Program-made: the position numbers and the translations under genes
Notes under the pieces: generated by a model
Told to the model about the DNA's origin: nothing
Seen by the model: only the letters and a program-made list of their open reading frames with translations
The model's database searches: none
Assembly: GCA_902595115.1 (NCBI GenBank)
Contig: CACJOS010000005.1
Location: forward strand, 1 to 64,000
Direction: 5' to 3'
Source: an uncultured Pelagibacteraceae bacterium
GTDB lineage: Bacteria; Pseudomonadota; Alphaproteobacteria; Pelagibacterales; Pelagibacteraceae
Length of the DNA: 64,000 bases
Shown: positions 10,536-19,700 of the stretch, one piece after another
Layout: each line of letters starts with the position of its first letter
Numbering within the stretch: position 1 is the first letter of the stretch

Positions 10536-10877
10536 ATGATTTTTAAATATGCTAGTTTCTTGGTAGGAGTAATTTGGTCCTATTCTTTAATTAAGACACA
10601 ATCTATTTTCAGTAAAAAAGCTGGTCTAATTTTTAAAGTATTTATATCTAATGTTTCCTGGCTAACTTTGATTGCTGCAATTTATTTTGGATATAAAAAT
10701 TTTTCTATTAAATTTATTTTAATTGGTGTTGCTTTTTCAATTGTCTTGGTTCATTTTGGATTTAAATTTTTAGGTAAATATTTGGCTTCAAAATTTACTG
10801 AAAAACAATTGCTTATATCAAAAACTTTTTTTGAATATTCTTTGATTGTTTGGGTTATTTATTATCTTTTTTATTAA
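10536..10877 (+). CDS. Small integral membrane protein, unknown function
   Basis: 113 residues, strongly hydrophobic with three or four predicted membrane spans (about residues 2-18, 35-52, 58-80 and 95-112) and few charged residues. It follows the exported-partner gene by 17 bases on the same strand and ends nine bases before the end of the convergent SGNH-like gene. No family recognised. It could belong to the barrel/partner unit or simply be a separate small membrane protein. Confidence 0.5.
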   Translation: MIFKYASFLVGVIWSYSLIKTQSIFSKKAGLIFKVFISNVSWLTLIAAIYFGYKNFSIKFILIGVAFSIVLVHFGFKFLGKYLASKFTEKQLLISKTFFEYSLIVWVIYYLFY

Positions 10878-10885
10878 ATTTAGTT

Positions 10886-11995
10886 CTATTTAATAATTTC
10901 TATTAATTTTTTTGCTAAGACTTTATGTCCAACTTTATTAAAATGTGGATCATTTTTGAAATAGTATTTTTTATAAGTTTCTAGGTACGAAGAATTATTC
11001 ATTTCATCGAAGAAAATCGGAAAATAATTAATAAAATTTTCACATTTATTTTTGCAGAATTCCTGCCATATTTCTACGTGTATCGAATTTATTACATCGT
11101 TTTCTAACTGATGTGGCCAAGGATAAACTGCTAAACTTAATTTTATACTTTGTTGGGAAAGAATTTCATACAACTTCTCCATTTGATCTACCATAATTTG
11201 GTTTCCTTCGTTAATTCCTAAATCATATCCTTCGATTTTATTTTCATTTGAATATGTCCATTTTGCTTTTAGGTTCACTTTATCTGTGAAAATAGGACTT
11301 TCATTAATATTGAATTTTTTTCTATGTTCACTCCTAAATTTATATTTTTTTAAAACAAACATATAGAAATTTGTTAATGGAAAATTATTTCTCAAAAATT
11401 TTCTACGTTTTAAATTTTTCTTTTCTGAATATTTCTCTGTAACTTTCAAATTTTGATCAATTGAGTAAAAATTTGTATCATCATAAAAATCACTTATATC
11501 AATAAAGACAATTACATGATCAAATTTGAAACCTTCTTGAAGAAGATAATTTACTTTAGATAAGTATATTTTGGGTGAATATGAAACTATTCCGAGGTTT
11601 GCAGTTTTGTATCCTGTTTTTTCAGTAAAAATTCCAACAAAACTATCTTCATACTCGATCGGGGTTCCTTCCGTAAATGAGTCTCCTATAAAAGCAAAAT
11701 CATAATTTTTGTTATCAATTTGATTACACTTAGATTTAAAACCATGATTATTTGTACAAAGTTCATATGTATCCTCAAAATTTACGTTATTAGTGTATTG
11801 AACATTTTCCCTCAATGTATGATGATAGGTTGGATGATCTATTCTAATTAATCTTTCATAAAATTGTGATTTTGCAAAAAAAGAATCAAAGTAACTAAGA
11901 ATTTTTGCACCAAAGAAAAAATCAATTACTAAAGAAAAAATGAATGTTACAAAAAGAATCTTCACTAAATCAAAAAGTTTTTTTACAATAAACAT
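10886..11995 (-). CDS. Membrane-anchored SGNH/GDSL hydrolase-like protein
   Basis: 369 residues. One N-terminal membrane span (about residues 8-28) anchors a periplasmic domain. An SGNH block I is visible as FIGDSFTEG near residue 105, and a block V-like DPHFNKVGH near residue 350, which together give the Ser and Asp/His expected for an esterase or O-acetyl transferase-type hydrolase. Similar proteins act on acyl groups of envelope polysaccharides or lipids. It is the only minus-strand gene in this part and is divergent from pilT, with a 122-base AT-rich gap between them. Confidence 0.7.
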   Translation of the reverse strand: MFIVKKLFDLVKILFVTFIFSLVIDFFFGAKILSYFDSFFAKSQFYERLIRIDHPTYHHTLRENVQYTNNVNFEDTYELCTNNHGFKSKCNQIDNKNYDFAFIGDSFTEGTPIEYEDSFVGIFTEKTGYKTANLGIVSYSPKIYLSKVNYLLQEGFKFDHVIVFIDISDFYDDTNFYSIDQNLKVTEKYSEKKNLKRRKFLRNNFPLTNFYMFVLKKYKFRSEHRKKFNINESPIFTDKVNLKAKWTYSNENKIEGYDLGINEGNQIMVDQMEKLYEILSQQSIKLSLAVYPWPHQLENDVINSIHVEIWQEFCKNKCENFINYFPIFFDEMNNSSYLETYKKYYFKNDPHFNKVGHKVLAKKLIEIIK

Positions 11996-12117
11996 TTAAT
12001 CAGTATATTTTTTCTTTAAATTTCATTAATTTTGCGAAAAATCACAATTTTGTAGACTATTTTGAGCCAATTCTACAGTTTAAAATTTATTTCAATATAG
12101 CTATTATATAAATAGTT

Positions 12118-13131
12118 ATGTTTGAAAAATTAGAAGATTTAGCAAAAAATAATAAAAAAATTTCTGACTTTCATATTAGAAGTGGATGGCCACTAGCTTA
12201 TAGACAAACAGGTGAGATTCATAAAATACCTGAAGTGATGGTTAAAGCTCAAGACCTTCAAGATTTAATATCAACAAATTGTAACGAGATTGAGATGAAA
12301 AGATTTCAAGACACTCATGAGTTAGATTCATCTGTAACTTTAAGTGGATTAAGATTTAGAGCAAATTTTTACAAAACTATTCATGGTCCAGCAGCAGTTC
12401 TAAGAAGAGTAGAAAGTGTTATACCTTCTATGGAACAATTTGATCTGCCTCCAGTCTTATATGATATAATTGATATGCACAAAGGTCTCGTTTTAGTAAC
12501 TGGACCAACTGGCTCTGGTAAATCAACTACGCTTGCTGCAATTGTTAACGAAATAAATAAAACAAGAACATCAAATATTATTACAGTTGAGGATCCAGTA
12601 GAATTTATCCACAAAGATTTAAAAAGTATTGTCTCGCATAGAGAAGTAGGCAAACAAACGCAAACATTTGCAACTGCATTAAAAGCAGCATTACGAGAAG
12701 ATCCAGATGTAATATTGGTTGGTGAGATGAGAGATTTGGAGACAGTCTCATTAGCATTGACTGCAGCTGAAACAGGTCACCTTGTATTTGGAACTCTTCA
12801 TACTAGCGGCGCACCAAGTACAATAAATAGAATTATCGACGTATTTCCACCAGAGCAACAAGCACAAATCAGAGCGCAAATTTCAACTTCACTAAAAATG
12901 GTTGTAACTCAAAGACTTCTAAAAACTAAAGATGGACAAGGTAGATGTGGTGCCTTTGAAGTGATGAAGTGTACTCCACCAATTCAAAACTTAATTAGAG
13001 AAGCAAAGATACATCAAATTCCAAGCATCATGCAAACTGCAGTAAAAGATGGAATGATTACTATGAACAAGTCTTTAGAGGAATTAGTAAAAGCAGGAAA
13101 GATAGATGCAGGAGCAGGAAAAGAAGAATAA
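12118..13131 (+). CDS. pilT: Type IV pilus retraction ATPase PilT
   Basis: 337 residues, the usual PilT length. The Walker A motif GPTGSGKST lies near residues 130-138, the Asp box and Walker B (DPDVILVGEMRD) near 195-206, and the His box (GHLVFGTLHT) near 218-227. The C-terminal NLIREAKIHQI segment resembles the PilT signature AIRNLIRE, which separates it from the extension ATPase PilB found later in the window. The hexameric cytoplasmic motor depolymerises pili. The last 26 bases overlap the first minor-prepilin gene. Confidence 0.92.
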   Translation: MFEKLEDLAKNNKKISDFHIRSGWPLAYRQTGEIHKIPEVMVKAQDLQDLISTNCNEIEMKRFQDTHELDSSVTLSGLRFRANFYKTIHGPAAVLRRVESVIPSMEQFDLPPVLYDIIDMHKGLVLVTGPTGSGKSTTLAAIVNEINKTRTSNIITVEDPVEFIHKDLKSIVSHREVGKQTQTFATALKAALREDPDVILVGEMRDLETVSLALTAAETGHLVFGTLHTSGAPSTINRIIDVFPPEQQAQIRAQISTSLKMVVTQRLLKTKDGQGRCGAFEVMKCTPPIQNLIREAKIHQIPSIMQTAVKDGMITMNKSLEELVKAGKIDAGAGKEE

Positions 13132-13849
13132 AGGTTTTTCATTATTAGAAATAATTGTTGTGTTAGCAATAGTTGGTGCTCTTGCTGGAGTTGGTATTCC
13201 TAACTTTGCTAAATGGAATAACAAAAGGATAATATCTAATGCTTCTGAAGAAGTTGCATCCTTGTTAAGAAATATACACGCCACAACTGAAAGAGGAACT
13301 TTTGCTTATGTTCAGTTAATATTTGAGAGTGATAATGAAGATGGAATTTCAATTAAAACTAAAGGTGTGACAATGGATAATTTTACAACCATAATGAATG
13401 ACACGAGTGCTAATTGGAATACTTCAAGTGATAATAGGTGTTCAGTGACACCTTTGGACGATGAATTTTGGACCAGTGAAGACACTGATAGAGATGAATT
13501 AAAAGCAAATATATTTGAGATTTCAAGAAGCGATGTAGTATTCAACTTTATAGGTGAAGCCTCTTTGTGTTTGTCAAGGAACGGAAAATTTTATTATGGA
13601 ACGGGAGCAATAGCTACAGGTGAGCAACCAGAGAATTATATATATTTACTATTAAATAAAGGGGAAAACACAGAGTGCACTATTACTTACATTGATGATG
13701 AACCTGATGAAAAAGTTATTCCACAACCCGATGCATGGGATGGAGGTGGGTGTAAATATGTAGGAGCAGTAAGGTGGACAAGGTTTGGAGAAATAGATAC
13801 ATTTAAATGGAATAGGAGAGATACTGAAGATTTATCAGAATGGAAGTAA
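13106..13849 (+). CDS. Minor prepilin, FimT/GspH-like
   Basis: 247 residues. A class III leader of ten residues ends in KNKG, followed by FSLLEIIVVLAIVGALAG: cleavage after Gly-10, Phe at +1 and Glu at +5, then a hydrophobic helix, as required for assembly into a pilus. The globular part carries four or more cysteines and acidic patches. It begins inside the 3' end of pilT in a different frame, an unusually long 26-base overlap, but no other start precedes the leader. Together with the next three genes it likely forms the pilus-priming minor pilin set. Confidence 0.82.
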   Translation: MQEQEKKNKGFSLLEIIVVLAIVGALAGVGIPNFAKWNNKRIISNASEEVASLLRNIHATTERGTFAYVQLIFESDNEDGISIKTKGVTMDNFTTIMNDTSANWNTSSDNRCSVTPLDDEFWTSEDTDRDELKANIFEISRSDVVFNFIGEASLCLSRNGKFYYGTGAIATGEQPENYIYLLLNKGENTECTITYIDDEPDEKVIPQPDAWDGGGCKYVGAVRWTRFGEIDTFKWNRRDTEDLSEWK

Positions 13850-13854
13850 ATTTT

Positions 13855-14454
13855 ATGAAAAAAAATAACAAAAGTAATTTAGGAGTTTCAATAATAGAAG
13901 CACTAATTTCAATGGTAATTGTTGGTATTGGATTTGTGGCTGTTTTACAAATAACACAGTATTCAATCAATTCTGTAAAAACGTCTGGGGAAAGAACTAA
14001 AGCTACTTTTTTTGTTAATATGTTTGTAGAGGACTCGCTTTCACTTAGAGATAATTCGACTAGTGAAAATTTTACAGATATTTTAGCAGTTGATGATGCC
14101 AGACAATTCAGTTCAGCATGCGGAACACAAGGAGCCAAAGATTTAGTCAAAGCTGACACTGCAGGAGATATTTATAAAAATTCAACTTCAGATAACGATC
14201 CGGCGGAGAATAAAACTGAAAAATGGAATGCTTTAGTCGCTAATAGAGATTATATGGATTGCTCAAGCAGTGGAAGAGAAATAAGAGCTTTTGAAATTTT
14301 TAAGCTTTGTAATAATACATCTTCACCAGGATGTATCGAAAACAAAAATCAAAGAGATGAAATCATGTATGTAGGTAGAGCTCAAATGACTTTGAACAAT
14401 GGTCAAAAAAGAAAATATTTATATTTCCAGTCTGATTTTAGATTAAAACCATGA
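13855..14454 (+). CDS. Minor prepilin, PilV-like
   Basis: 199 residues from the ATG at 13855; an in-frame ATG at 13840 inside the previous gene would only lengthen the leader. The leader ends KSNLG, followed by VSIIEALISMVIVGIG, giving Gly at -1 and Glu at +5. The segment order and the SIIEALI core match PilV-type minor pilins. The product ends with RKYLYFQSDFRL, a beta-strand-like tail common in this group. Its stop codon overlaps the next prepilin start (ATGA), so translation is coupled. Confidence 0.8.
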   Translation: MKKNNKSNLGVSIIEALISMVIVGIGFVAVLQITQYSINSVKTSGERTKATFFVNMFVEDSLSLRDNSTSENFTDILAVDDARQFSSACGTQGAKDLVKADTAGDIYKNSTSDNDPAENKTEKWNALVANRDYMDCSSSGREIRAFEIFKLCNNTSSPGCIENKNQRDEIMYVGRAQMTLNNGQKRKYLYFQSDFRLKP

Positions 14455-15485
14455 TTAAAAAAAATAAAAATAATAAAGGTCTTACTCTTATTGAAATATT
14501 AATTTCAATAATAATTACATCTGTGATGGTTGCAGCAATGTATACATCTTATAATGTTGTTAGTGGAGCATACAAACAGGTTAGTGATAAAGCAAAAATT
14601 AGTGGATCTAGTAGAGATCTAGTTACAATGATTATGAGAGATATAAGAATGGCAGGTTTTAGATATTATGCGGGAGAACATGCAGCTCAAGAATTTTTAA
14701 ACAATCCATTAAATGCTACATGTGTTGCTGATGGCCTTCGACTAACTGAAAGAAATTATATTTCATTTAATACTGGCTTTGATGGAGATGAAGTCAATAG
14801 TCATGCGCCTTTAGTTATCAGAAAAAATATAGCGAAAGATGCGCCAAGTCTTCATAATCCATTTGATACATGTTGTGATAGTATTGAAATAATTTATGAA
14901 GATTTTAGTTTACTTACAGAACAAGATCAGTTTCAACCATATAAAATATTTAAAATTTCATACTATGCAGCTCAAATAGATAAAGATAGTGACAAAAGAT
15001 ACGGAGTTTATAAAAAAGTACAAAGTTGGGTACAGCCAAGGGAAGCAGCTTATGAATTAGGAATATGTAATTGGCCAGGTCGTGAAGAAGACCTAGTTAT
15101 GGGATTTTGGGATGATGATTGCCCAGAATGTTACGAAGATTTAGTAAGAGATCATGTGGTGGATATGGAATTTATACCATTTGATGAAAATGGCAGAATA
15201 ATAACCGACCCGGCAAAAAATTTCCCTGCACCAGAAAACTTAAACCTCAGAGATAGATTATTTGATATTAGAACAGTTGATATGAGACTTACTTTCAGAT
15301 CAAAGAATGAATTTTATAAAGATAACAAACAAATAGATCCAAGCAATCCAAGCAATAGGGTCGCAAGAAAAATTTATGGTTTGCAAAGAAATTTCACACC
15401 AACTGATGATAAATTAGATAAATATTTGAGAGACTCTGTAATTGTAACAGTAAACACAAGAAATATAGGGCAAGCATTTCAATGA
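14451..15485 (+). CDS. Minor prepilin, PilW-like
   Basis: 344 residues, long for a prepilin but usual for PilW/GspJ-like proteins. The leader ends NNKG, followed by LTLIEILISIIITSVMV with Glu at +5. The mature domain has two cysteine pairs (DTCCDS and DDCPEC) likely to form disulfides in the periplasm. It overlaps its neighbours on both sides by four bases, placing it firmly in the minor-pilin operon upstream of pilY1. PilW-type subunits help prime the pilus tip complex. Confidence 0.82.
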   Translation: MIKKNKNNKGLTLIEILISIIITSVMVAAMYTSYNVVSGAYKQVSDKAKISGSSRDLVTMIMRDIRMAGFRYYAGEHAAQEFLNNPLNATCVADGLRLTERNYISFNTGFDGDEVNSHAPLVIRKNIAKDAPSLHNPFDTCCDSIEIIYEDFSLLTEQDQFQPYKIFKISYYAAQIDKDSDKRYGVYKKVQSWVQPREAAYELGICNWPGREEDLVMGFWDDDCPECYEDLVRDHVVDMEFIPFDENGRIITDPAKNFPAPENLNLRDRLFDIRTVDMRLTFRSKNEFYKDNKQIDPSNPSNRVARKIYGLQRNFTPTDDKLDKYLRDSVIVTVNTRNIGQAFQ

Positions 15486-16162
15486 TTAAAAAAAATAATA
15501 AAGGATTTGCTTTAGTATTATCTTTAGTTTTACTATTAGCTATGTCTTTAATGGGTGGAGCTTTAGTAATTACTGCTTCCTCAGATCATTCAAGTAATAA
15601 TAGTAGCGATGAATATCAACAAGCTTTTTATGTAGCTGAAAGTGCTTTGCTTGAAGCTCAAAAAAGTTTAATGGATCAAATGATAGGTCCGATAAATAGA
15701 GATAATGGATTTAGAGATTATAGTGCAAGAAATGTTCCAGGAAACCAAGAAGCTGCACTTCCAGGTACAACTGGAAGCGACAGCACACCTTGTGTAAAAA
15801 GTTTTAAAAATATTGATAGTAGTGATGGTTCCACATTTAGGGTTGTTGAGTACGTAAGAGATCAAAGTTTTTATCAGCTGATTGGACCTATTATTGAAAA
15901 TGATCTATTAGGTGCAACTTTAGGAAGTCCCGAAGATATTCAAAGAGAACGAGACAAGCTACAGACTTATAGATATGAGTATATTTCAACTTATATTGGG
16001 GCAGAAACTTATTCTGGTAGCGGCACAAGTCTTAAAAAAAGTGCTACCAATATTCAAAGAAGAGGTGCAGCTTACAGGTTATATGGATGTGGTATCCTAG
16101 GAACTGTCGATAGGCCACAAATTCTAGTTCCGCTAGAGACTATAGTTATATTGGCATACTGA
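15482..16162 (+). CDS. Minor prepilin, PilX/GspK-like
   Basis: 226 residues. The leader ends NNKG, followed by FALVLSLVLLLAMSLMGGA; Glu at +5 is absent, which is seen in PilX/GspK-type tip subunits that cannot take a following subunit above them. The segment EYQQAFYVAESALLEAQ matches the AFYxAE motif of the PilX N-terminal domain. It overlaps the PilW-like gene by four bases. The likely role is at the pilus tip together with PilY1. Confidence 0.82.
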   Translation: MIKKNNKGFALVLSLVLLLAMSLMGGALVITASSDHSSNNSSDEYQQAFYVAESALLEAQKSLMDQMIGPINRDNGFRDYSARNVPGNQEAALPGTTGSDSTPCVKSFKNIDSSDGSTFRVVEYVRDQSFYQLIGPIIENDLLGATLGSPEDIQRERDKLQTYRYEYISTYIGAETYSGSGTSLKKSATNIQRRGAAYRLYGCGILGTVDRPQILVPLETIVILAY

Positions 16163-16247
16163 GTAATCAAATGAAATAATTATTAAAAGCTTAAATTCAT
16201 CACTTAAGAGTGTTGAATATTGAGTAAATTTTACTAAAATCTTTATA

Positions 16248-16757
16248 ATGAGAAATATAATCATACTATTGTTTCTAGTTTTAATTACACAATCAAAAGC
16301 ATATGCATGCTCTATATTAAATGTTGATATAGGAACTTCAGTTAATGTTGCTAAAGAGAAATTTGATTTTCTTGAAACATTCGATTCATCTACATATGGG
16401 GATGATTTCTCCGTTAGATACACTGTACCTGCCAAAGATTATTGTGAGGACTCAAATTTAGAAAATGCTGATTTAGAAGTGATTGTATACAACTCCCAAA
16501 TTGCTGGGATTAATGTTTTATCCTGGGACCCTAATATAAAAAATGAAATTTATGATTTTACAAACAGTTTTATTGGTTCTATTGGTGAAGATTTAAAAAA
16601 CGACAGAGCTGGCTTAAAAGATTTAAGTCTTGGAAATTTGTTAATAATATATAGTAAATATGAACATCAAGAACAAATACACGAACTTTTAGAGATAACA
16701 AATAATCAATTAAGCAACTACGTCGTTGGTGAACAAATTTTAGATGCAAATTTATAA
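16248..16757 (+). CDS. Exported protein of unknown function within the minor-pilin cluster
   Basis: 169 residues with a signal peptide ending about residue 19-20 (SKAYAC). The mature protein starts at a cysteine-containing segment, but the preceding bases do not form a convincing lipobox, so it is probably periplasmic. Content is acidic, with no motif I recognise; residues 85-160 look helical. Its stop is one base before the pilY1 start, so the pair is probably coupled and the protein may assist PilY1 or the tip complex. An 85-base gap separates it from the PilX-like gene. Confidence 0.65.
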   Translation: MRNIIILLFLVLITQSKAYACSILNVDIGTSVNVAKEKFDFLETFDSSTYGDDFSVRYTVPAKDYCEDSNLENADLEVIVYNSQIAGINVLSWDPNIKNEIYDFTNSFIGSIGEDLKNDRAGLKDLSLGNLLIIYSKYEHQEQIHELLEITNNQLSNYVVGEQILDANL

Positions 16758-16758
16758 A

Positions 16759-19700
16759 ATGAATAAAATTTTAAAATTATTGTTTGTAATATTTATTTTT
16801 TTTAATTTGCAAACAAGCTCAAATTCAAAACCAGTTCCACCAGGAGCTGGAGAGGGAGATGTAGCAGCCAATATTTTATTTTTGGTCGACAGCTCAGCGA
16901 GTATGTCTGCCTGGATTGGTAATGATGGTTTGGATAGTATACCAAACGCTGTATATGACTCAGCTGGAAGAATTATAGTTACTCAAGCAAGAGGTCAAGG
17001 AGTAGTTAGATATACATATAATAATGATGCTGACGTTCAAGCTTATGAAAGAGATCGATCTTTTGGTTCTAGAGGTGCGATTAGATTTGCAGGCACATGT
17101 AGGCAAGTTTTATTTAATAACGGTGCAACTGGCACCAATCAAAGAATGAATACAAACGTCTCTAGGAATAGAAATGCTAAATCTGTTAGAGGATTGACTA
17201 CTAATGTTTTAAATAATGAAAATTTAATTTTTTTTAATACAATAGTAAGAAGAACATTTCATTTAATATTTGCTTTTGATGAAACAGGTAGAAATTGTAG
17301 AATGGTATTGGATCTTCCAGAAATTGGAACCGTTAGAGGTTTTGATGTTAAAACTATAAATGGCGTTCCTTATATATTTGCTTTAGGCGTAAGTAATGCA
17401 AGTAGAAGAAACGGATCTTTCGCGTCTTGTAATTTACAAACACTTATGTGTGAGACACAAAGATTTGCTAGAGGAGCTTGGAGTAACTTAATAAATAGTT
17501 TTTCTCGAATGTCTGTAAATAATGAAGGTACCATGCTGTACTTAGGAAATGGTGATTTACATGGTCATGCACTTACAAGAACTGGAAATGCGTTTACGTT
17601 AAATCAGAGCAGACAAAGGTATTGTACAAGGACTAACAATCCAGACTTAGATACTCAATTAGTAAATGTAACTTCAATAGCTGTTTCTCCAGGTGATAGT
17701 AATATTATATATGTTGGCTCAGGCATCAATTTTGCAATCCAAAAGTTACAAGTTTCAGATACAGGATGTACTGTAGTTTCGAGTATTGGAAAAGGTATAA
17801 GAAGTTACAATAAAAATACTCCAGACTCAGGCTCAACTACTATAGATGCAGATAGTGTTAATTTTTCACAGGTTTGGGGATTGGAGGTTGATTCTGCAAA
17901 TAACAGAATACTGACATCAACCGATTTTGGATTTATTGATGAATTTAACGAGGACGACTTTACTAATGCCGCCAGAGATTCTGCTTGGTTAGAAAGTATG
18001 GGAGGTCCAAGAATAAATAGATGGACTGGAGTTAAGCAAGCTATTGATGCAATTGTAAATGACACAACTTTAACAACTGGAGCTCATTTTGGATTTGGAC
18101 ATTGGAACGCAGGCGAAAGTGGTCGAGGAAAAAATAGTAGAAGAGGCGGTAGGCATTGTCATAGAAATGACGGGTGTGTTTACTACCGTGGCTGGAATGG
18201 TTCTCACCCAGAGGGTAGAAGCCAACTATGTAATAGTGACTCTTGTATAAATGTTGGAGTAAGCTCAAGAGGCGCGGGCAGGATAATGAATGTTCTTAGA
18301 CCATTGGGGCTTGCGTGGGGTACAGATGCTAATGCCTTTTCACAAATGGCACAGAAATATTTTAATGATGCTAGTGCAGGTGGATTAGTTTTTGATGCGA
18401 CGTCTGAATGTCAGTTAAATTATGTGATTGTCGTTGGAGACGGTGCTATGAGAAATACAGGTCCAGCACAAGCTCGTATCGCAGCATTGAGACGACAGGG
18501 TATTAAGACATTATTTGTAGCATACGGCGGAAATATAAGAGGAACCTCAATGAGAGCATTTGAGAGGTTAGCTAATGCTGGTTCTTGTGGCGACGATAGT
18601 TCAGATGAATGTGAAGACGTCATTGTAGCAAATACACCTGAAGATTTAAAAAGTGAACTGACAAGTAAAATTAGGCAAATTATTGCTGACAAGTTAGCGT
18701 TTACAGCTCCATCAATTACCGCAACTATTCAAGAAGGTGGATCATTGTATCAAGCACAATTTGGTTATGAGCAATTTGCAGAATGGAGAGGAAAAATATT
18801 AAGAAAAAAATTAGATAAGGACGGCACAGTTACTCATGAAATGAACGTTGAGGGAAATTGGAATGCAGCAGTAACGATTCGAAATCAATCAGCATCAGCA
18901 GGCAATGATGATAGAAGAAATCTTTGGACTGCAATGCCAACTGTTCCATACATAGGAGATTGGGATAATTTCACAACTGAAAACTCAAGTGCGATTGGAA
19001 ATCTATTTGAATCTTTAAACTATACTGTAAAAGATTATCACGATGGTGCAACAGGTTGTAATTTAGGTTCTAATGGAAATTCAGATGATATAATTGGACT
19101 AATTAATTTCATGAGCGGTACAGATTATTTTGATTATGATGGAGATTGTAATATTAATGAAAAAAGAGATAGCGTCATGGGAGATGTTTACCATTCACAA
19201 TTGGTAGAAGTTGGAAAACCAGATGCAAATGTTAAATTTGATAGTGAAAATAAAGAAGCCTATTGGAGAGGCAAAAATAATTATCAAAGCTTTGCAATAA
19301 ATAATGAGTCAAGAAAAAGTGTAATCTATGCTGGAGCAAATTCAGGTATACTTCATGCTTTAGACGCAAAAACTGGAGAAGAACTTTGGGGTTTTATACC
19401 ACCTTTTGTTGCAGGACTATTACCTCAAGTGATAAATAAAAATTATAATGGTAAAGTAAACGGTAATGCTGGTGGTTCCAATCCAATATTTGGTGTAGAC
19501 GGCTCACCAGTGATACACGACGTTTTCATAAAAGGAATTTCACCTTCGGGAGCTATTGAAACTAAAAAAAGTTGGCATACTATATTATTCATTCCATATG
19601 GACGAGGAGGAGCTGGTTTCTCTGTATTAGATGTTACCCATCCAGAAATAAGTGGATCTAAGGGTCCAATTCATATGTTTTCAATTTACAATGATAATAT

